Program-made: the position numbers and the translations under genes
In this document: piece after piece, positions 16,927 through 24,050 of the stretch
Layout: each line of letters opens with the position of its first letter
Position numbering within the stretch: the first letter of the stretch is position 1
The notes under the pieces: model-generated
Told to the model about the DNA's origin: nothing
The model's database searches: none
What the model saw: the letters and a program-made list of their open reading frames with translations, nothing else
Source of the DNA: Anaerocolumna aminovalerica
GTDB lineage: Bacteria; Bacillota; Clostridia; Lachnospirales; Lachnospiraceae
DNA: 41,633 bases
NCBI RefSeq assembly: GCF_900115365.1
Contig: NZ_FOWD01000035.1
Span: 1 to 41,633 of the forward strand
Direction: 5' to 3'

Positions 16927-18339
16927 ATGATTTGTCCGGAATGTGGAAGTATAGTTGCATCAAAAAGAAACCGTTGTGAAAGATGCGGTACCGACTTGAC
17001 AACCTTTAAAAAAGTAACCATGCTATCCAACATGTATTATAATGAAGGATTGGAAAAAGCAAAAGTGCGGGATTTATCTGGCGCTATTTTGATATTGAAA
17101 AAAAGTCTTGAATTGAACAAAAGAAATACCAATGCCAGAAATTTATTGGGATTGGTATATTACGAAGTTGGTGAAACAGTTTCCGCACTGAGTGAATGGG
17201 TAATTAGTAAACACTTTCAGGCAGAGAATAACGATGCAGATGAATACATGGAATCCTTACAATCCAATCCAACTAAGTTAGAAACTTTAAATCAGACTAT
17301 AAAGAAATATAATTCAGCTTTACAGTCAGCGAAGCAGGGCAGTGATGACCTTGCTATTATCCAACTAAAGAAAGTAACCAGCTTAAATCCTCATTTTGTT
17401 AAGGCATTACAGTTATTAGCCTTACTTTATATAAAGAATGGGGAGAAAGATAAAGCCTTAAAAGCTTTATTAAAAGCGAGTAAAATAGATGTGTCCAATA
17501 CAACAACTTTAAGATATTTGCATGAATTGGATGAAAACTCCGATATGTTACAAGACAATATAAAGAATGGGAAAAAGGAAAGCAGAAAAGTAGTTCCGGT
17601 TCATGAACAAACAGTTTTTCCTACCACTACCTATAAAGAAGATAAACCTAATATTTGGGCGTTTGTAAATCTGATTATTGGTGTTGCCATCGGTATAGGT
17701 GTATTATTCTTTCTCATTGTACCTACAGTTAAAAAGAATGCTTTAGAAGAAGCCAAAAAGATTGAAATAGAGTATAGTGAATCTTTAAGCAAGCAGACCC
17801 AGAGCTTATCCTCATTAGAAAAAGAAAATAAAAACTTGCAAAATGAAGTAGCAAATCTGAAGAAACAATTAAGTGAGTTTGAAACCAATGAGGTAGATGG
17901 TGCTATATATGATAACTTATTTGCCGGAATTTCTACGTATTTAGCAGAATTAGCAAAAGGAAATCCAAATGCTATGGATTATGTGGCTATTGCAGATGGT
18001 ATAGGAAAAGTAAATCCGGATCAACTTGATATACCTGTGGCAAAAGAAATTTATAACCAAATTAAGGAGGCTTCCTTTATGAAGGCTTCTGACGTCTTAT
18101 ATAATGATGGCCATGGCCAGTATTCTGCTAGAAAATACGATGAAGCTTTACAATTATTAGAGAAGTCTTTTGAATATAATCCAGACAATGTAAATGCAAT
18201 CTATTTCATTGGAAGATCCTATCACCAAAAGGGAGATTTAGACAAGGCAGCTACTTATTATACCATGTTAACAGAGAATTTTCCTGACAGCAGCCGTGCA
18301 CGTGAAGCTAATACCAAGTTGAGAGAAATTGGAAGGTAA
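16927..18339 (+). CDS. Zinc-ribbon, TPR and single-pass membrane protein
   Basis: 470 residues. The N-terminus has a zinc ribbon with Cys3, Cys6, Cys17 and Cys20 (MICPECGS and CERCGTD). Residues about 33-200 are tetratricopeptide repeats, for example LSGAILILKKSLELNKRNTN and ALQLLALLYIKNGEKDKALK. A membrane segment follows (about 244-270, WAFVNLIIGVAIGIGVLFFL), then a coiled coil (about 275-320, SLSSLEKENKNLQNEVANLKK) and a C-terminal pair of TPRs (about 390-470, NAIYFIGRSYHQKGDLDKAA). The topology suggests a cytoplasmic zinc/TPR part and an extracytoplasmic coiled-coil/TPR part acting as a scaffold. Partners are unknown. GGTGGAG precedes ATG 16927. It lies just upstream of spoIIA but a terminator separates them. 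Confidence 0.88.
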   Translation: MICPECGSIVASKRNRCERCGTDLTTFKKVTMLSNMYYNEGLEKAKVRDLSGAILILKKSLELNKRNTNARNLLGLVYYEVGETVSALSEWVISKHFQAENNDADEYMESLQSNPTKLETLNQTIKKYNSALQSAKQGSDDLAIIQLKKVTSLNPHFVKALQLLALLYIKNGEKDKALKALLKASKIDVSNTTTLRYLHELDENSDMLQDNIKNGKKESRKVVPVHEQTVFPTTTYKEDKPNIWAFVNLIIGVAIGIGVLFFLIVPTVKKNALEEAKKIEIEYSESLSKQTQSLSSLEKENKNLQNEVANLKKQLSEFETNEVDGAIYDNLFAGISTYLAELAKGNPNAMDYVAIADGIGKVNPDQLDIPVAKEIYNQIKEASFMKASDVLYNDGHGQYSARKYDEALQLLEKSFEYNPDNVNAIYFIGRSYHQKGDLDKAATYYTMLTENFPDSSRAREANTKLREIGR

Positions 18340-18378
18340 TACAATACGATACAAATGAAAAAATGATTTTGAGAGAAA

Positions 18379-18417
18379 AGACAATTCTAATGTGTTCATT
18401 AGAGGCGTCTTTTTTTA
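18379..18417 (+). terminator. Intrinsic terminator upstream of spoIIAA
   Basis: AGAC plus TTCTAATG pair with CATTAGAG plus GTCT across a small internal loop (18379-18410), followed by seven T. It ends the TPR-protein transcript. Only 40 nt separate it from spoIIAA, which would need its own promoter; I see no clear sigma-H match in that gap. Confidence 0.75.
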
Positions 18418-18457
18418 TAGATAAGTAATGTAAAATTACGCACAAAGAAGGGAAAAT

Positions 18458-18856
18458 ATGGAGAAGAAAGAAAAAAAACCGAAAAATACGTCGATTTATC
18501 AATTACGGGAGGGGGTGAAAGCGGACTTCGAAATAGTCAATAAATGTTTGATAATTAAATTAATGGAAGAACTGGATCATCATAACGCACTTACTATTCG
18601 TGAGCAGTCCGATAAACTTATATCCGGAAAGAACATTAAGGATATTGTATTTGACTTTACCGGATCTGATTTCATGGATAGTTCCGGAATCGGAGTTATT
18701 ATGGGCCGCTACAAAAAGATTATATTTACCGGGGGAAAAGTAGCTGTCACTGGAGTGAATCAAAGCGTAGATAGAATCTTTCGCCTTTCTGGATTGTATA
18801 AAATAATTCACAAATTCAATACCATAGAAGATGCTGTCAAGGAATTTAACAAATAA
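18458..18856 (+). CDS. spoIIAA: Anti-sigma-F factor antagonist SpoIIAA
   Basis: STAS-domain protein that, when dephosphorylated by SpoIIE, displaces sigma-F from SpoIIAB in the forespore. ELDHHNAL (38-45) and FMDSSGIGVIMGRYK (72-86) are the hallmark motifs. The second Ser of DSSG, Ser76 here, corresponds to the residue phosphorylated by SpoIIAB. At 132 residues it is about 15 longer than the Bacillus protein because of a lysine-rich N-terminal tail (MEKKEKKPKNTSIYQLREG). ATG 18458 has AGAAGGGA upstream. An internal start at the GTG of REGVKADFEI, with GGGAGGGGGTG-like bases, would give the standard length and cannot be excluded. The 3' end merges into a tandem repeat. Confidence 0.95.
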   Translation: MEKKEKKPKNTSIYQLREGVKADFEIVNKCLIIKLMEELDHHNALTIREQSDKLISGKNIKDIVFDFTGSDFMDSSGIGVIMGRYKKIIFTGGKVAVTGVNQSVDRIFRLSGLYKIIHKFNTIEDAVKEFNK

Positions 18857-19045
18857 AATTCCTGAATTAACAAACAAATTTCTTTGTTCAGCAGGTGAAT
18901 TCTGAATCTATTAAGTAAATCCTGAATTTAGCGGGTTAATTTCCGATTGAGCAAGTTAATTTCCGATTTAACAAGTAAATATCCGAATTTAATAAATAAA
19001 TTACTGGATTTAGTCAATAAAGTCTTGAATTTAACTATAGAAAAT
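18841..19045 (+). repeat. Degenerate tandem repeat of about 20 bp, ten units
   Basis: Units of 19-22 bp follow head to tail. Unit starts: 18841, 18861, 18882, 18902, 18921, 18943, 18963, 18983, 19004 and 19024. The approximate consensus is CCGAATTTAACAAGTAAATT. The first unit is the end of spoIIAA itself, encoding E-F-N-K-stop, so the array looks like serial duplication of the gene's 3' end. Unit 2 (18882) is the most diverged. Units are contiguous with no unique spacers, so this is not a CRISPR array. It fills nearly all the space between spoIIAA and spoIIAB. Confidence 0.8.
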
Positions 19046-19133
19046 CGTGACTATGTATGGTTACTGATTAGATAAGAAAATAAACCAATAAAAAATTATG
19101 CTTAGCATAAAGGGTTTTAACAGGAGGATATGT

Positions 19134-19556
19134 ATGGATTATACAAACGAAATGTTATTGGAAGTAGAAAGCCAGTCAAGAAATGAAGGCTTTGCAAGAA
19201 TGGTAGTTGCTGGTTTTGTAGCACAGCTGGATCCTACCATAGAAGAAATTGCAGATATTAAAACAGCTGTCTCCGAGGCGGTTACCAATGCAATTATACA
19301 TGGTTATAACAATGGGAAAGGTAAGATTAAAGTATATTGCAAAATATGCAATCATGAAGTTTATATTGAAGTACAGGATTCTGGTGTTGGTATTGAAGAT
19401 ATTGAAAAAGCCATGGAACCCTTATATACCACAAGACCTGAATTAGAAAGGTCTGGTATGGGTTTTGCTTTTATGGAAGCATTTATGGACGATTTAGAAG
19501 TAATTTCAAAAGCAGGGGAAGGAACTATAGTAAAAATGAAAAAAATAATTCATTAA
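19134..19556 (+). CDS. spoIIAB: Anti-sigma F factor SpoIIAB
   Basis: GHKL-fold protein kinase that binds sigma-F and phosphorylates SpoIIAA. The N-box SEAVTNAIIHGYNN carries Glu48 and Asn52, the G1 box is DSGVGIED (82-89), and PLYTTRPELERSGMGFAFME (97-116) is the ATP lid and G2 region typical of SpoIIAB. The 140-residue protein starts at ATG 19134, five nt after AGGAGG (19123-19128). The frame is open upstream to 19098 but those codons lack an SD and homology. In Bacillus the gene directly follows spoIIAA; here about 280 nt, mostly tandem repeat, intervene. Confidence 0.96.
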   Translation: MDYTNEMLLEVESQSRNEGFARMVVAGFVAQLDPTIEEIADIKTAVSEAVTNAIIHGYNNGKGKIKVYCKICNHEVYIEVQDSGVGIEDIEKAMEPLYTTRPELERSGMGFAFMEAFMDDLEVISKAGEGTIVKMKKIIH

Positions 19557-19601
19557 ATAGTTTACTAGATGTAAAAAATTCCTTTAGAAGGGAGTGAAAC
19601 A

Positions 19602-20315
19602 GTGGATACCATTGAGCTAATTCGTAGATCCCAACAGGGTGATAAAGAGGCAAGAGATAAAGTAATTATGGATAATGTAGGTTTGGTATGGAGCATCGTC
19701 CGAAGATTTATGTGTAGGGGTCACGAACCGGAGGATTTATTTCAGATTGGAAGTATAGGCTTAATTAAAGCAATTGATAAATTTGACCTATCCTATGATG
19801 TAAAGTTTTCCACATATGCAGTACCCATGATAATGGGAGAAATCAAGCGATTTTTAAGAGATGATGGTGTTATAAAAGTAAGCCGCTCCTTAAAAGAAAC
19901 TGCAGGTAAGATAAGAGTTGCCAGAGAAAAATTAAATAATATGTATGGAAGAGAACCAACTATAGATGAAATCGGGCAGGAAATGAATCTGGCAAAAGAA
20001 GAAGTAGTAATGGCTTTAGAATCGGGAGCCGAAGTAGAATCTTTATATAAAACCATCTATCAGGGAGATGGAAACGCTATTTACTTAATTGATAAATTAG
20101 AACAAGCCAATGATGAAAATGAAATAATGATTGACAAGCTTGCTTTGAAAGAAACCATTGAATCTTTGGATGAAAAAGATCAGGAATTGATCAGGCTTCG
20201 ATATTTTATGGATAGAACACAAACGGATATAGCAAAAGAATTAGGAATTTCTCAAGTGCAGGTATCAAGATTAGAAAAGAAAATTTTATTAAAAATGCGT
20301 GAAAGAATGATGTAG
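19602..20315 (+). CDS. sigF: RNA polymerase sigma-F factor
   Basis: Forespore-specific sigma factor of the sigma-70 family, 237 residues. Region 2 is RGHEPEDLFQIGSIGLIKAIDKFD followed by FSTYAVPMIMGEIKRFLRDDG. Region 3 includes REPTIDEIGQEMN, and region 4 ends QTDIAKELGISQVQVSRLEKKIL, the -35 recognition helix-turn-helix. GTG at 19602 is the start, with GAAGGGAGTG 10-15 nt upstream. The position after spoIIAA-spoIIAB identifies it as SigF rather than SigG. Its activity is held by SpoIIAB until septation. Confidence 0.96.
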   Translation: MDTIELIRRSQQGDKEARDKVIMDNVGLVWSIVRRFMCRGHEPEDLFQIGSIGLIKAIDKFDLSYDVKFSTYAVPMIMGEIKRFLRDDGVIKVSRSLKETAGKIRVAREKLNNMYGREPTIDEIGQEMNLAKEEVVMALESGAEVESLYKTIYQGDGNAIYLIDKLEQANDENEIMIDKLALKETIESLDEKDQELIRLRYFMDRTQTDIAKELGISQVQVSRLEKKILLKMRERMM

Positions 20316-20367
20316 ATATTTCCAGTATAGAAAAATCAACGAAACATATAATAAAATCAAGTAAATC

Positions 20368-20396
20368 AAAAGCATCAGTAATTACTGATGCTTTTT
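20368..20396 (+). terminator. Terminator after sigF
   Basis: AAAAGCATCAGTA (20368-20380) and TACTGATGCTTTT (about 20383-20395) form a 13-bp stem followed by T-rich sequence. It separates spoIIA-sigF from the spoVA genes, which would then need their own, probably forespore, promoter. Confidence 0.8.
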
Positions 20397-20456
20397 CCTT
20401 TCCTAATACAATCTTCATTATTATAGAAAATACGAAAACGAAAAGAGGGTGATTAA

Positions 20457-20630
20457 ATGGTCTATTTAAAAAAAGCATTGGTACTACTTACATTATTAGC
20501 TGTATTATTTGTTATTATTGTCTTTATCATACTGCCAAAAAAGAATAAAAATGTGGAATATAAAGGTACCTTGGTAAACGGTTATATCCAGATTGACAGA
20601 CGGCCGGATAAAGAAGAAAGTATTGTTTAA
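20457..20630 (+). CDS. Small single-pass membrane protein between sigF and spoVAA
   Basis: A 57-residue frame beginning MVYLKKALVLLTLLAVLFVI. Residues about 7-27 form one hydrophobic helix, followed by a basic stretch (PKKNKN) and a polar tail ending DRRPDKEESIV. AAGAGGGTG lies about 8 nt upstream of the ATG. It is downstream of the sigF terminator and 62 nt before spoVAA, so it could be the first gene of the spoVA transcript. I do not recognise a family. The context suggests forespore expression, an inference only. Confidence 0.6.
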   Translation: MVYLKKALVLLTLLAVLFVIIVFIILPKKNKNVEYKGTLVNGYIQIDRRPDKEESIV

Positions 20631-20692
20631 GAAGTAGGTATTCTACAGTAGTTTGTTTTGTATAAACATTTTATCAGTGTTGGAGGCTGTTT

Positions 20693-21319
20693 ATGAGTAA
20701 CGAGTATTTGTATATTAAAGTGGATAAAAACAGTATGGCAAAAAATAAAGTGGTATATCTTGAAGATATTGCGAAACTTTACAGTACAGATACAGATAAG
20801 ATAAATATATTAAAAAAGCAGGTAGTCCTGACAATAAAGGATAACAAGCCAATTAAGTGTGTATTTTCTATATTGAAGATAATTGAAATTATTCATTCCA
20901 TTTACCCTGATGTACAGGTTATTAATCTTGGGGAAAGTGATTTTATCATACAGTATCAGCCTAAGAAAGAGAGACAAATACTTAAGTACTTGAAAATTGT
21001 AATGGTCTCCCTTATTATCTTTTTTGGTTCCGCTTTTGCCATTATGACTTTTAATGAAGATGCCAGTGTAGAAGAAGTTTTTAAAAAAATATATGAATTA
21101 ATTATGGGCAGTGAAAAAGAGGGAGGAACCATACTGGAAATAAGTTATTCTATTGGAATTCCAATAGGTATCATCGTATTTTACAATCATTTTTCTAAAG
21201 TTAAATTAAGCAATGATCCAACTCCTTTAAAAGTTCAGATGCGTGTTTATGAAGAGGAACTGGATAAAACACTTATTGCCAATGCCAGCAGGGAGGATAA
21301 AATCATTGATGTTGATTAA
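20693..21319 (+). CDS. spoVAA: Stage V sporulation protein AA
   Basis: 208 residues. The N-terminal half is soluble (YLYIKVDKNS through IIQYQPKKER) and matches the SpoVAA domain with its short beta-rich fold. Two membrane segments follow: KYLKIVMVSLIIFFGSAFAI (about 99-120) and ISYSIGIPIGIIVFYNHF (about 151-168). SpoVA proteins form the inner-membrane channel that imports dipicolinic acid into the forespore and releases it at germination. SpoVAA is an accessory member, found with spoVAB. TGGAGG lies 9 nt before ATG 20693. A CATTTTA tract at 20667-20673 could be a sigma-F/G -10 element but no convincing -35 was found. Confidence 0.92.
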   Translation: MSNEYLYIKVDKNSMAKNKVVYLEDIAKLYSTDTDKINILKKQVVLTIKDNKPIKCVFSILKIIEIIHSIYPDVQVINLGESDFIIQYQPKKERQILKYLKIVMVSLIIFFGSAFAIMTFNEDASVEEVFKKIYELIMGSEKEGGTILEISYSIGIPIGIIVFYNHFSKVKLSNDPTPLKVQMRVYEEELDKTLIANASREDKIIDVD

Positions 21320-21725
21320 AATAATAGTATTAATTATAATTGGTACCGCTTCCGGAATAATTGTAGCCGGCGGAATATTTGCATTTATTACCACAATCGG
21401 AGTAATTGACCGATTGGCAACTCACTCAGATTCAGCAAATAAAATACATTTATATGAAGACATTGTTGTTCTGGGTGCTACCTTTGGCAATATTGTAATG
21501 ATATTCCAACTTGCCATTCCTTTTGGAATAGTGGGGCTTATAATGTTTGGATTATTTTCTGGCTGCTATGTAGGATGTACAGCAGTTGCTTTAGCAGAAG
21601 TTACAAAAGTGTTTCCGGTATTTACTAAAAGAATTCAATTAAGAGCAGGAACTTCTTTTCTTCTATTATGCATGGCCATAGGGAAGGCAGTAGGAAGTTT
21701 ATATCAGATGTTTTTTAAAGCGTAA
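21309..21725 (+). CDS. spoVAB: Stage V sporulation protein AB
   Basis: A very hydrophobic 138-residue protein with about four membrane helices (IIVLIIIGTASGIIVAGGIF; IVVLGATFGNIVMIFQLAIP; FGIVGLIMFGLFSGCYVGCT; a C-terminal helix). FGLFSGCYVGCTAVALAEV is characteristic of SpoVAB. The start is ATG 21309, which overlaps the end of spoVAA and opens MLIKIIVLI. The frame extends upstream into spoVAA (to 21243) but that part is polar and out of character. The GGGAGG motif about 13 nt upstream is a weak SD, so translational coupling to spoVAA is likely. Works with SpoVAA. Confidence 0.9.
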   Translation: MLIKIIVLIIIGTASGIIVAGGIFAFITTIGVIDRLATHSDSANKIHLYEDIVVLGATFGNIVMIFQLAIPFGIVGLIMFGLFSGCYVGCTAVALAEVTKVFPVFTKRIQLRAGTSFLLLCMAIGKAVGSLYQMFFKA

Positions 21726-21754
21726 TTTTAATAATTAAAAGGAGTTGATACAGA

Positions 21755-22270
21755 ATGAATGATAAAAATGTCAAAGCAGGGGATGTAAGTGCTCAGGATG
21801 TCATAATTGAGCATGATCAGGATACAAAAGGACAAAAATATAATGAGTATGTGAAGAAAATGACTCCAAAGCATAGTTGGTTTCTTAACATGCTAAAAGC
21901 ATTCTTAATTGGAGGAATCATTTGCACCATAGGACAAGGGTTTAATAACCTGTATAAGCACTGGGGAGCAACGGAAGATTTGGCTGCCTCCTATACTACA
22001 TTATCCTTAGTATTCTTAGCTGTTTTGCTTACTGGATTAAACATATATCCTAAGTTAGCTAAATTCGGTGGTGCCGGAACCGTTGTACCAATTACAGGCT
22101 TTGCCAATTCTGTAGCGGCTCCTGCAGTAGAATTTAAGAAAGAAGGCCATGTTTTTGGTATTGGATGCAAAATCTTTACCATAGCGGGACCAGTTATTTT
22201 ATATGGTATTTTCTCTTCTTGGATTCTAGGTATTATTTATTACATTTTAATGGAGTTTGGGGTAGTGTGA
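21755..22270 (+). CDS. spoVAC: Stage V sporulation protein AC
   Basis: 171 residues. A polar N-terminal tail of about 40 residues leads to YVKKMTPKHSWFLNMLKAFLIGGIICTIGQG, the conserved SpoVAC opening. Then come helices with GLNIYPKLAKFGGAGTVVPITGFANSVAAPAVEFKKEGHVFG, whose GGAGTVVPITGFANS loop is shared with SpoVAE. SpoVAC is the mechanosensitive channel-like core of the dipicolinate transporter. AAGGAG lies 9 nt before ATG 21755. The next gene, spoVAD, is unusually far away (154 nt) because a structured leader intervenes. Confidence 0.95.
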   Translation: MNDKNVKAGDVSAQDVIIEHDQDTKGQKYNEYVKKMTPKHSWFLNMLKAFLIGGIICTIGQGFNNLYKHWGATEDLAASYTTLSLVFLAVLLTGLNIYPKLAKFGGAGTVVPITGFANSVAAPAVEFKKEGHVFGIGCKIFTIAGPVILYGIFSSWILGIIYYILMEFGVV

Positions 22271-22351
22271 AGGAAATATCTTCACATTTGGAAGAAACTC
22301 CAAAATGGATTTGTTGAAATTTGATTTTGAACTTCTTCGTACATTATTCGA

Positions 22352-22424
22352 AAGCAATTTTTGCCTGTAGCAATAAGTTGCTGTCGTCATTAAAAGGCGC
22401 TGAAGCGCTGGAATCGAGGTTAGA
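22352..22424 (+). promoter_or_regulatory. Start-codon leader hairpin motif, copy B (spoVAD)
   Basis: Bases 22376-22424 match the leader of rarA at 43 of 49 positions with no gap, though the genes are unrelated. The core hairpin is GGCGC-TGAA-GCGCT (22396-22409), followed by the 15-nt tract GGAATCGAGGTTAGA and the ATG at 22425. Upstream, AGCAA/TTGCT (22369-22382) can form a second small hairpin. Similarity to copy C continues more weakly to about 22352 (CAATTT, then GCCTG versus GCTGC). Confidence 0.7.
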
Positions 22425-23489
22425 ATGTCTGAACAAAATATGACCAATAACAAAATAGCTGGAAAGCAAAGTATACTTTTCGAAAATCCTCCTTTAATTC
22501 TATCCGGTTCTTCTATTGCGGGAAAAAAGGAAGGTGAAGGTCCTTTGGGAAGTTTCTTTGATGAAATTGAAGAAGATCCTATGGCAGGTGGTAAGACCTG
22601 GGAAGATGCAGAGAGCAGATTAATGAAACGGGCAGCAGAAAAAGCTATTGAAAAAGCAGGTTTAACGAATCAGGATATTCGTTTTTTAATAGGCGGAGAT
22701 TTATTGGGACAACTAATTGCCACATCCTTTGGAATTGTCAGCCTTGAAATACCTATGTTCGGAGTATATGGGGCATGTTCTACTATGGGTGAATCTATGG
22801 CCCTTGGAGCAATTTTAGTAGATGGAGGCTATGCAGATAAAGTAATAGCAATTACCTCCAGTCATTTTGCAGGTGCAGAAAAACAATTTCGCTTTCCTTT
22901 GGGTTATGGCAATCAAAGACCCCTTTCGGCAACCTGGACGGTAACAGGAAGCGGAGCAGTAGTAATTGGGAAAAATGAATCAAAAGATAAAAATAAACAT
23001 AAGAAAAAAGAAAAAAATGTAGTTATTAAAGGTATAACAGTAGGTAAAATTGTAGATTATGGTCTGAAAGATTCTATGAATATGGGAGCGTGTATGGCAC
23101 CTGCGGCATATACTACTATATCACAAAATCTAAAGGATATAAATCAACTGCCGCTCTACTATGATAAAATCATTACAGGTGATCTTGGAAGTGTGGGTAA
23201 AGATATTTTAATTGACTTATTAAAAGAGGATGGTTTTGATATTAGCAGTAATTTTATGGACTGCGGAATGGAAATTTTTGATCAAGATTCTCAGGATACC
23301 CATGCAGGCGGAAGCGGATGCGGATGCAGTGCTATTACACTAACAGGATACATTTTGGATAAAATGAGACGGGGAGAATGGAATAGGGTATTATTTGTAC
23401 CCACCGGTTCTTTACAGTCTACTGTAAGCTTTAACGAAGGCAATTCCATCCCGGGAATCGCTCACGGTATTATACTTGAGACTTGCTAA
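22425..23489 (+). CDS. spoVAD: Stage V sporulation protein AD
   Basis: 354-residue thiolase-fold protein that binds dipicolinic acid on the outer face of the forespore inner membrane. SLEIPMFGVYGACSTMGESM (the equivalent of the thiolase nucleophile region), ITSSHFAGAEKQFRFPLGYG, TGSGAVVIG and DTHAGGSGCGCSAIT are SpoVAD hallmarks. There is no membrane segment, as expected. A lysine-rich insert (KDKNKHKKKEKN, about residues 186-199) extends one loop. The start at ATG 22425 is fixed by GAGG 8 nt upstream, part of a conserved leader. It follows spoVAC after an unusual 154-nt gap, so it may be translated or transcribed at its own level. Confidence 0.96.
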   Translation: MSEQNMTNNKIAGKQSILFENPPLILSGSSIAGKKEGEGPLGSFFDEIEEDPMAGGKTWEDAESRLMKRAAEKAIEKAGLTNQDIRFLIGGDLLGQLIATSFGIVSLEIPMFGVYGACSTMGESMALGAILVDGGYADKVIAITSSHFAGAEKQFRFPLGYGNQRPLSATWTVTGSGAVVIGKNESKDKNKHKKKEKNVVIKGITVGKIVDYGLKDSMNMGACMAPAAYTTISQNLKDINQLPLYYDKIITGDLGSVGKDILIDLLKEDGFDISSNFMDCGMEIFDQDSQDTHAGGSGCGCSAITLTGYILDKMRRGEWNRVLFVPTGSLQSTVSFNEGNSIPGIAHGIILETC

Positions 23490-23510
23490 GCAAGTAGATA
23501 GGAGTAGATT

Positions 23511-23867
23511 ATGGACTATTTAATAGCATTTTTAGTAGGCGGAGGAATCTGTGCAGTAGTACAAATTTTTATGGATAACACCAAACTTATGCCCGGAAGA
23601 ATTATGGTTATTCTGGTATGCCTTGGAGCAATTCTAGGTGCAATTGGAGTTTATGAACCTTTTGCAAAATGGGCTGGTGCAGGTGCAACGGTTCCACTTG
23701 TTGGTTTTGGTAATGCGCTGTTTAAGGGAATTAAAGAGGGTATTATGAAAGAAGGATTCATTGGTGTATTTAAGGGTGGATTTACAGCATCTGCAGTAGG
23801 AATTTCGGCGGCATTAATCTTTGCATATTTAGCTTCTCTTATATTTAATCCAAAGATGAAAAGTTAA
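23511..23867 (+). CDS. spoVAE: Stage V sporulation protein AE
   Basis: 118-residue membrane protein with about three to four helices. AFLVGGGICAVVQIFMDNTKLMPGRIMV, then KWAGAGATVPLVGFGNALFKGI and FTASAVGISAALIFAYLASLIF are typical of SpoVAE (the SpoVAEB type). The GAGATVPLVGFGN loop parallels SpoVAC, and the two probably contact each other in the channel. ATAGGAG lies about 9 nt before ATG 23511, and only 21 nt separate it from spoVAD. No spoVAF or gerA-like gene follows; the next gene is on the other strand. Confidence 0.95.
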   Translation: MDYLIAFLVGGGICAVVQIFMDNTKLMPGRIMVILVCLGAILGAIGVYEPFAKWAGAGATVPLVGFGNALFKGIKEGIMKEGFIGVFKGGFTASAVGISAALIFAYLASLIFNPKMKS

Positions 23868-23880
23868 ATTCAGATATTTC

Positions 23881-24000
23881 AAGCAGTATGGTATACCTTA
23901 ATATTAAGAGAATCCAATTAACTTGTTAATCATATTACTAGATGTGTTTGAAAGCGTATGGTTTTTTAATTACTATAGAAAGGTATACTGTCTGCTTTTA
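23881..24000 (+). terminator. Long-span inverted repeat after spoVAE
   Basis: AAGCAGTATGGTATACCTT (23881-23899) and AAGGTATACTGTCTGCTT (23980-23997) are imperfect inverted repeats about 80 nt apart, followed by TTTAAT. The arrangement resembles the long-loop terminator after trpA. Termination is inferred from position; the core paired part is GTATACCTT/AAGGTATAC. Confidence 0.45.
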
Positions 24001-24016
24001 ATATAGATTAGCAAAA

Positions 24017-24041
24017 CAGAAGGGGCAAATTGCCCCTTCTG
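24017..24041 (-). terminator. Terminator of the penicillin-binding protein gene
   Basis: CAGAAGGGGCAA/TTGCCCCTTCTG is a perfect 12-bp palindrome. Read on the minus strand it is followed by TTTTGCT, and it lies 10 nt past the stop codon of the minus-strand gene. Confidence 0.8.
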
Positions 24042-24050
24042 GTAAATAAT

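Noticed and set aside
18841-19045. CRISPR array
   Set aside because: Units are contiguous and diverged with no unique spacers, no palindromic repeat and no cas genes nearby. It is a tandem repeat.
20667-20673. Forespore sigma-factor -10 element before spoVAA
   Set aside because: CATTTTA fits, but no acceptable -35 lies 17-18 nt upstream, so I do not list it as a promoter.
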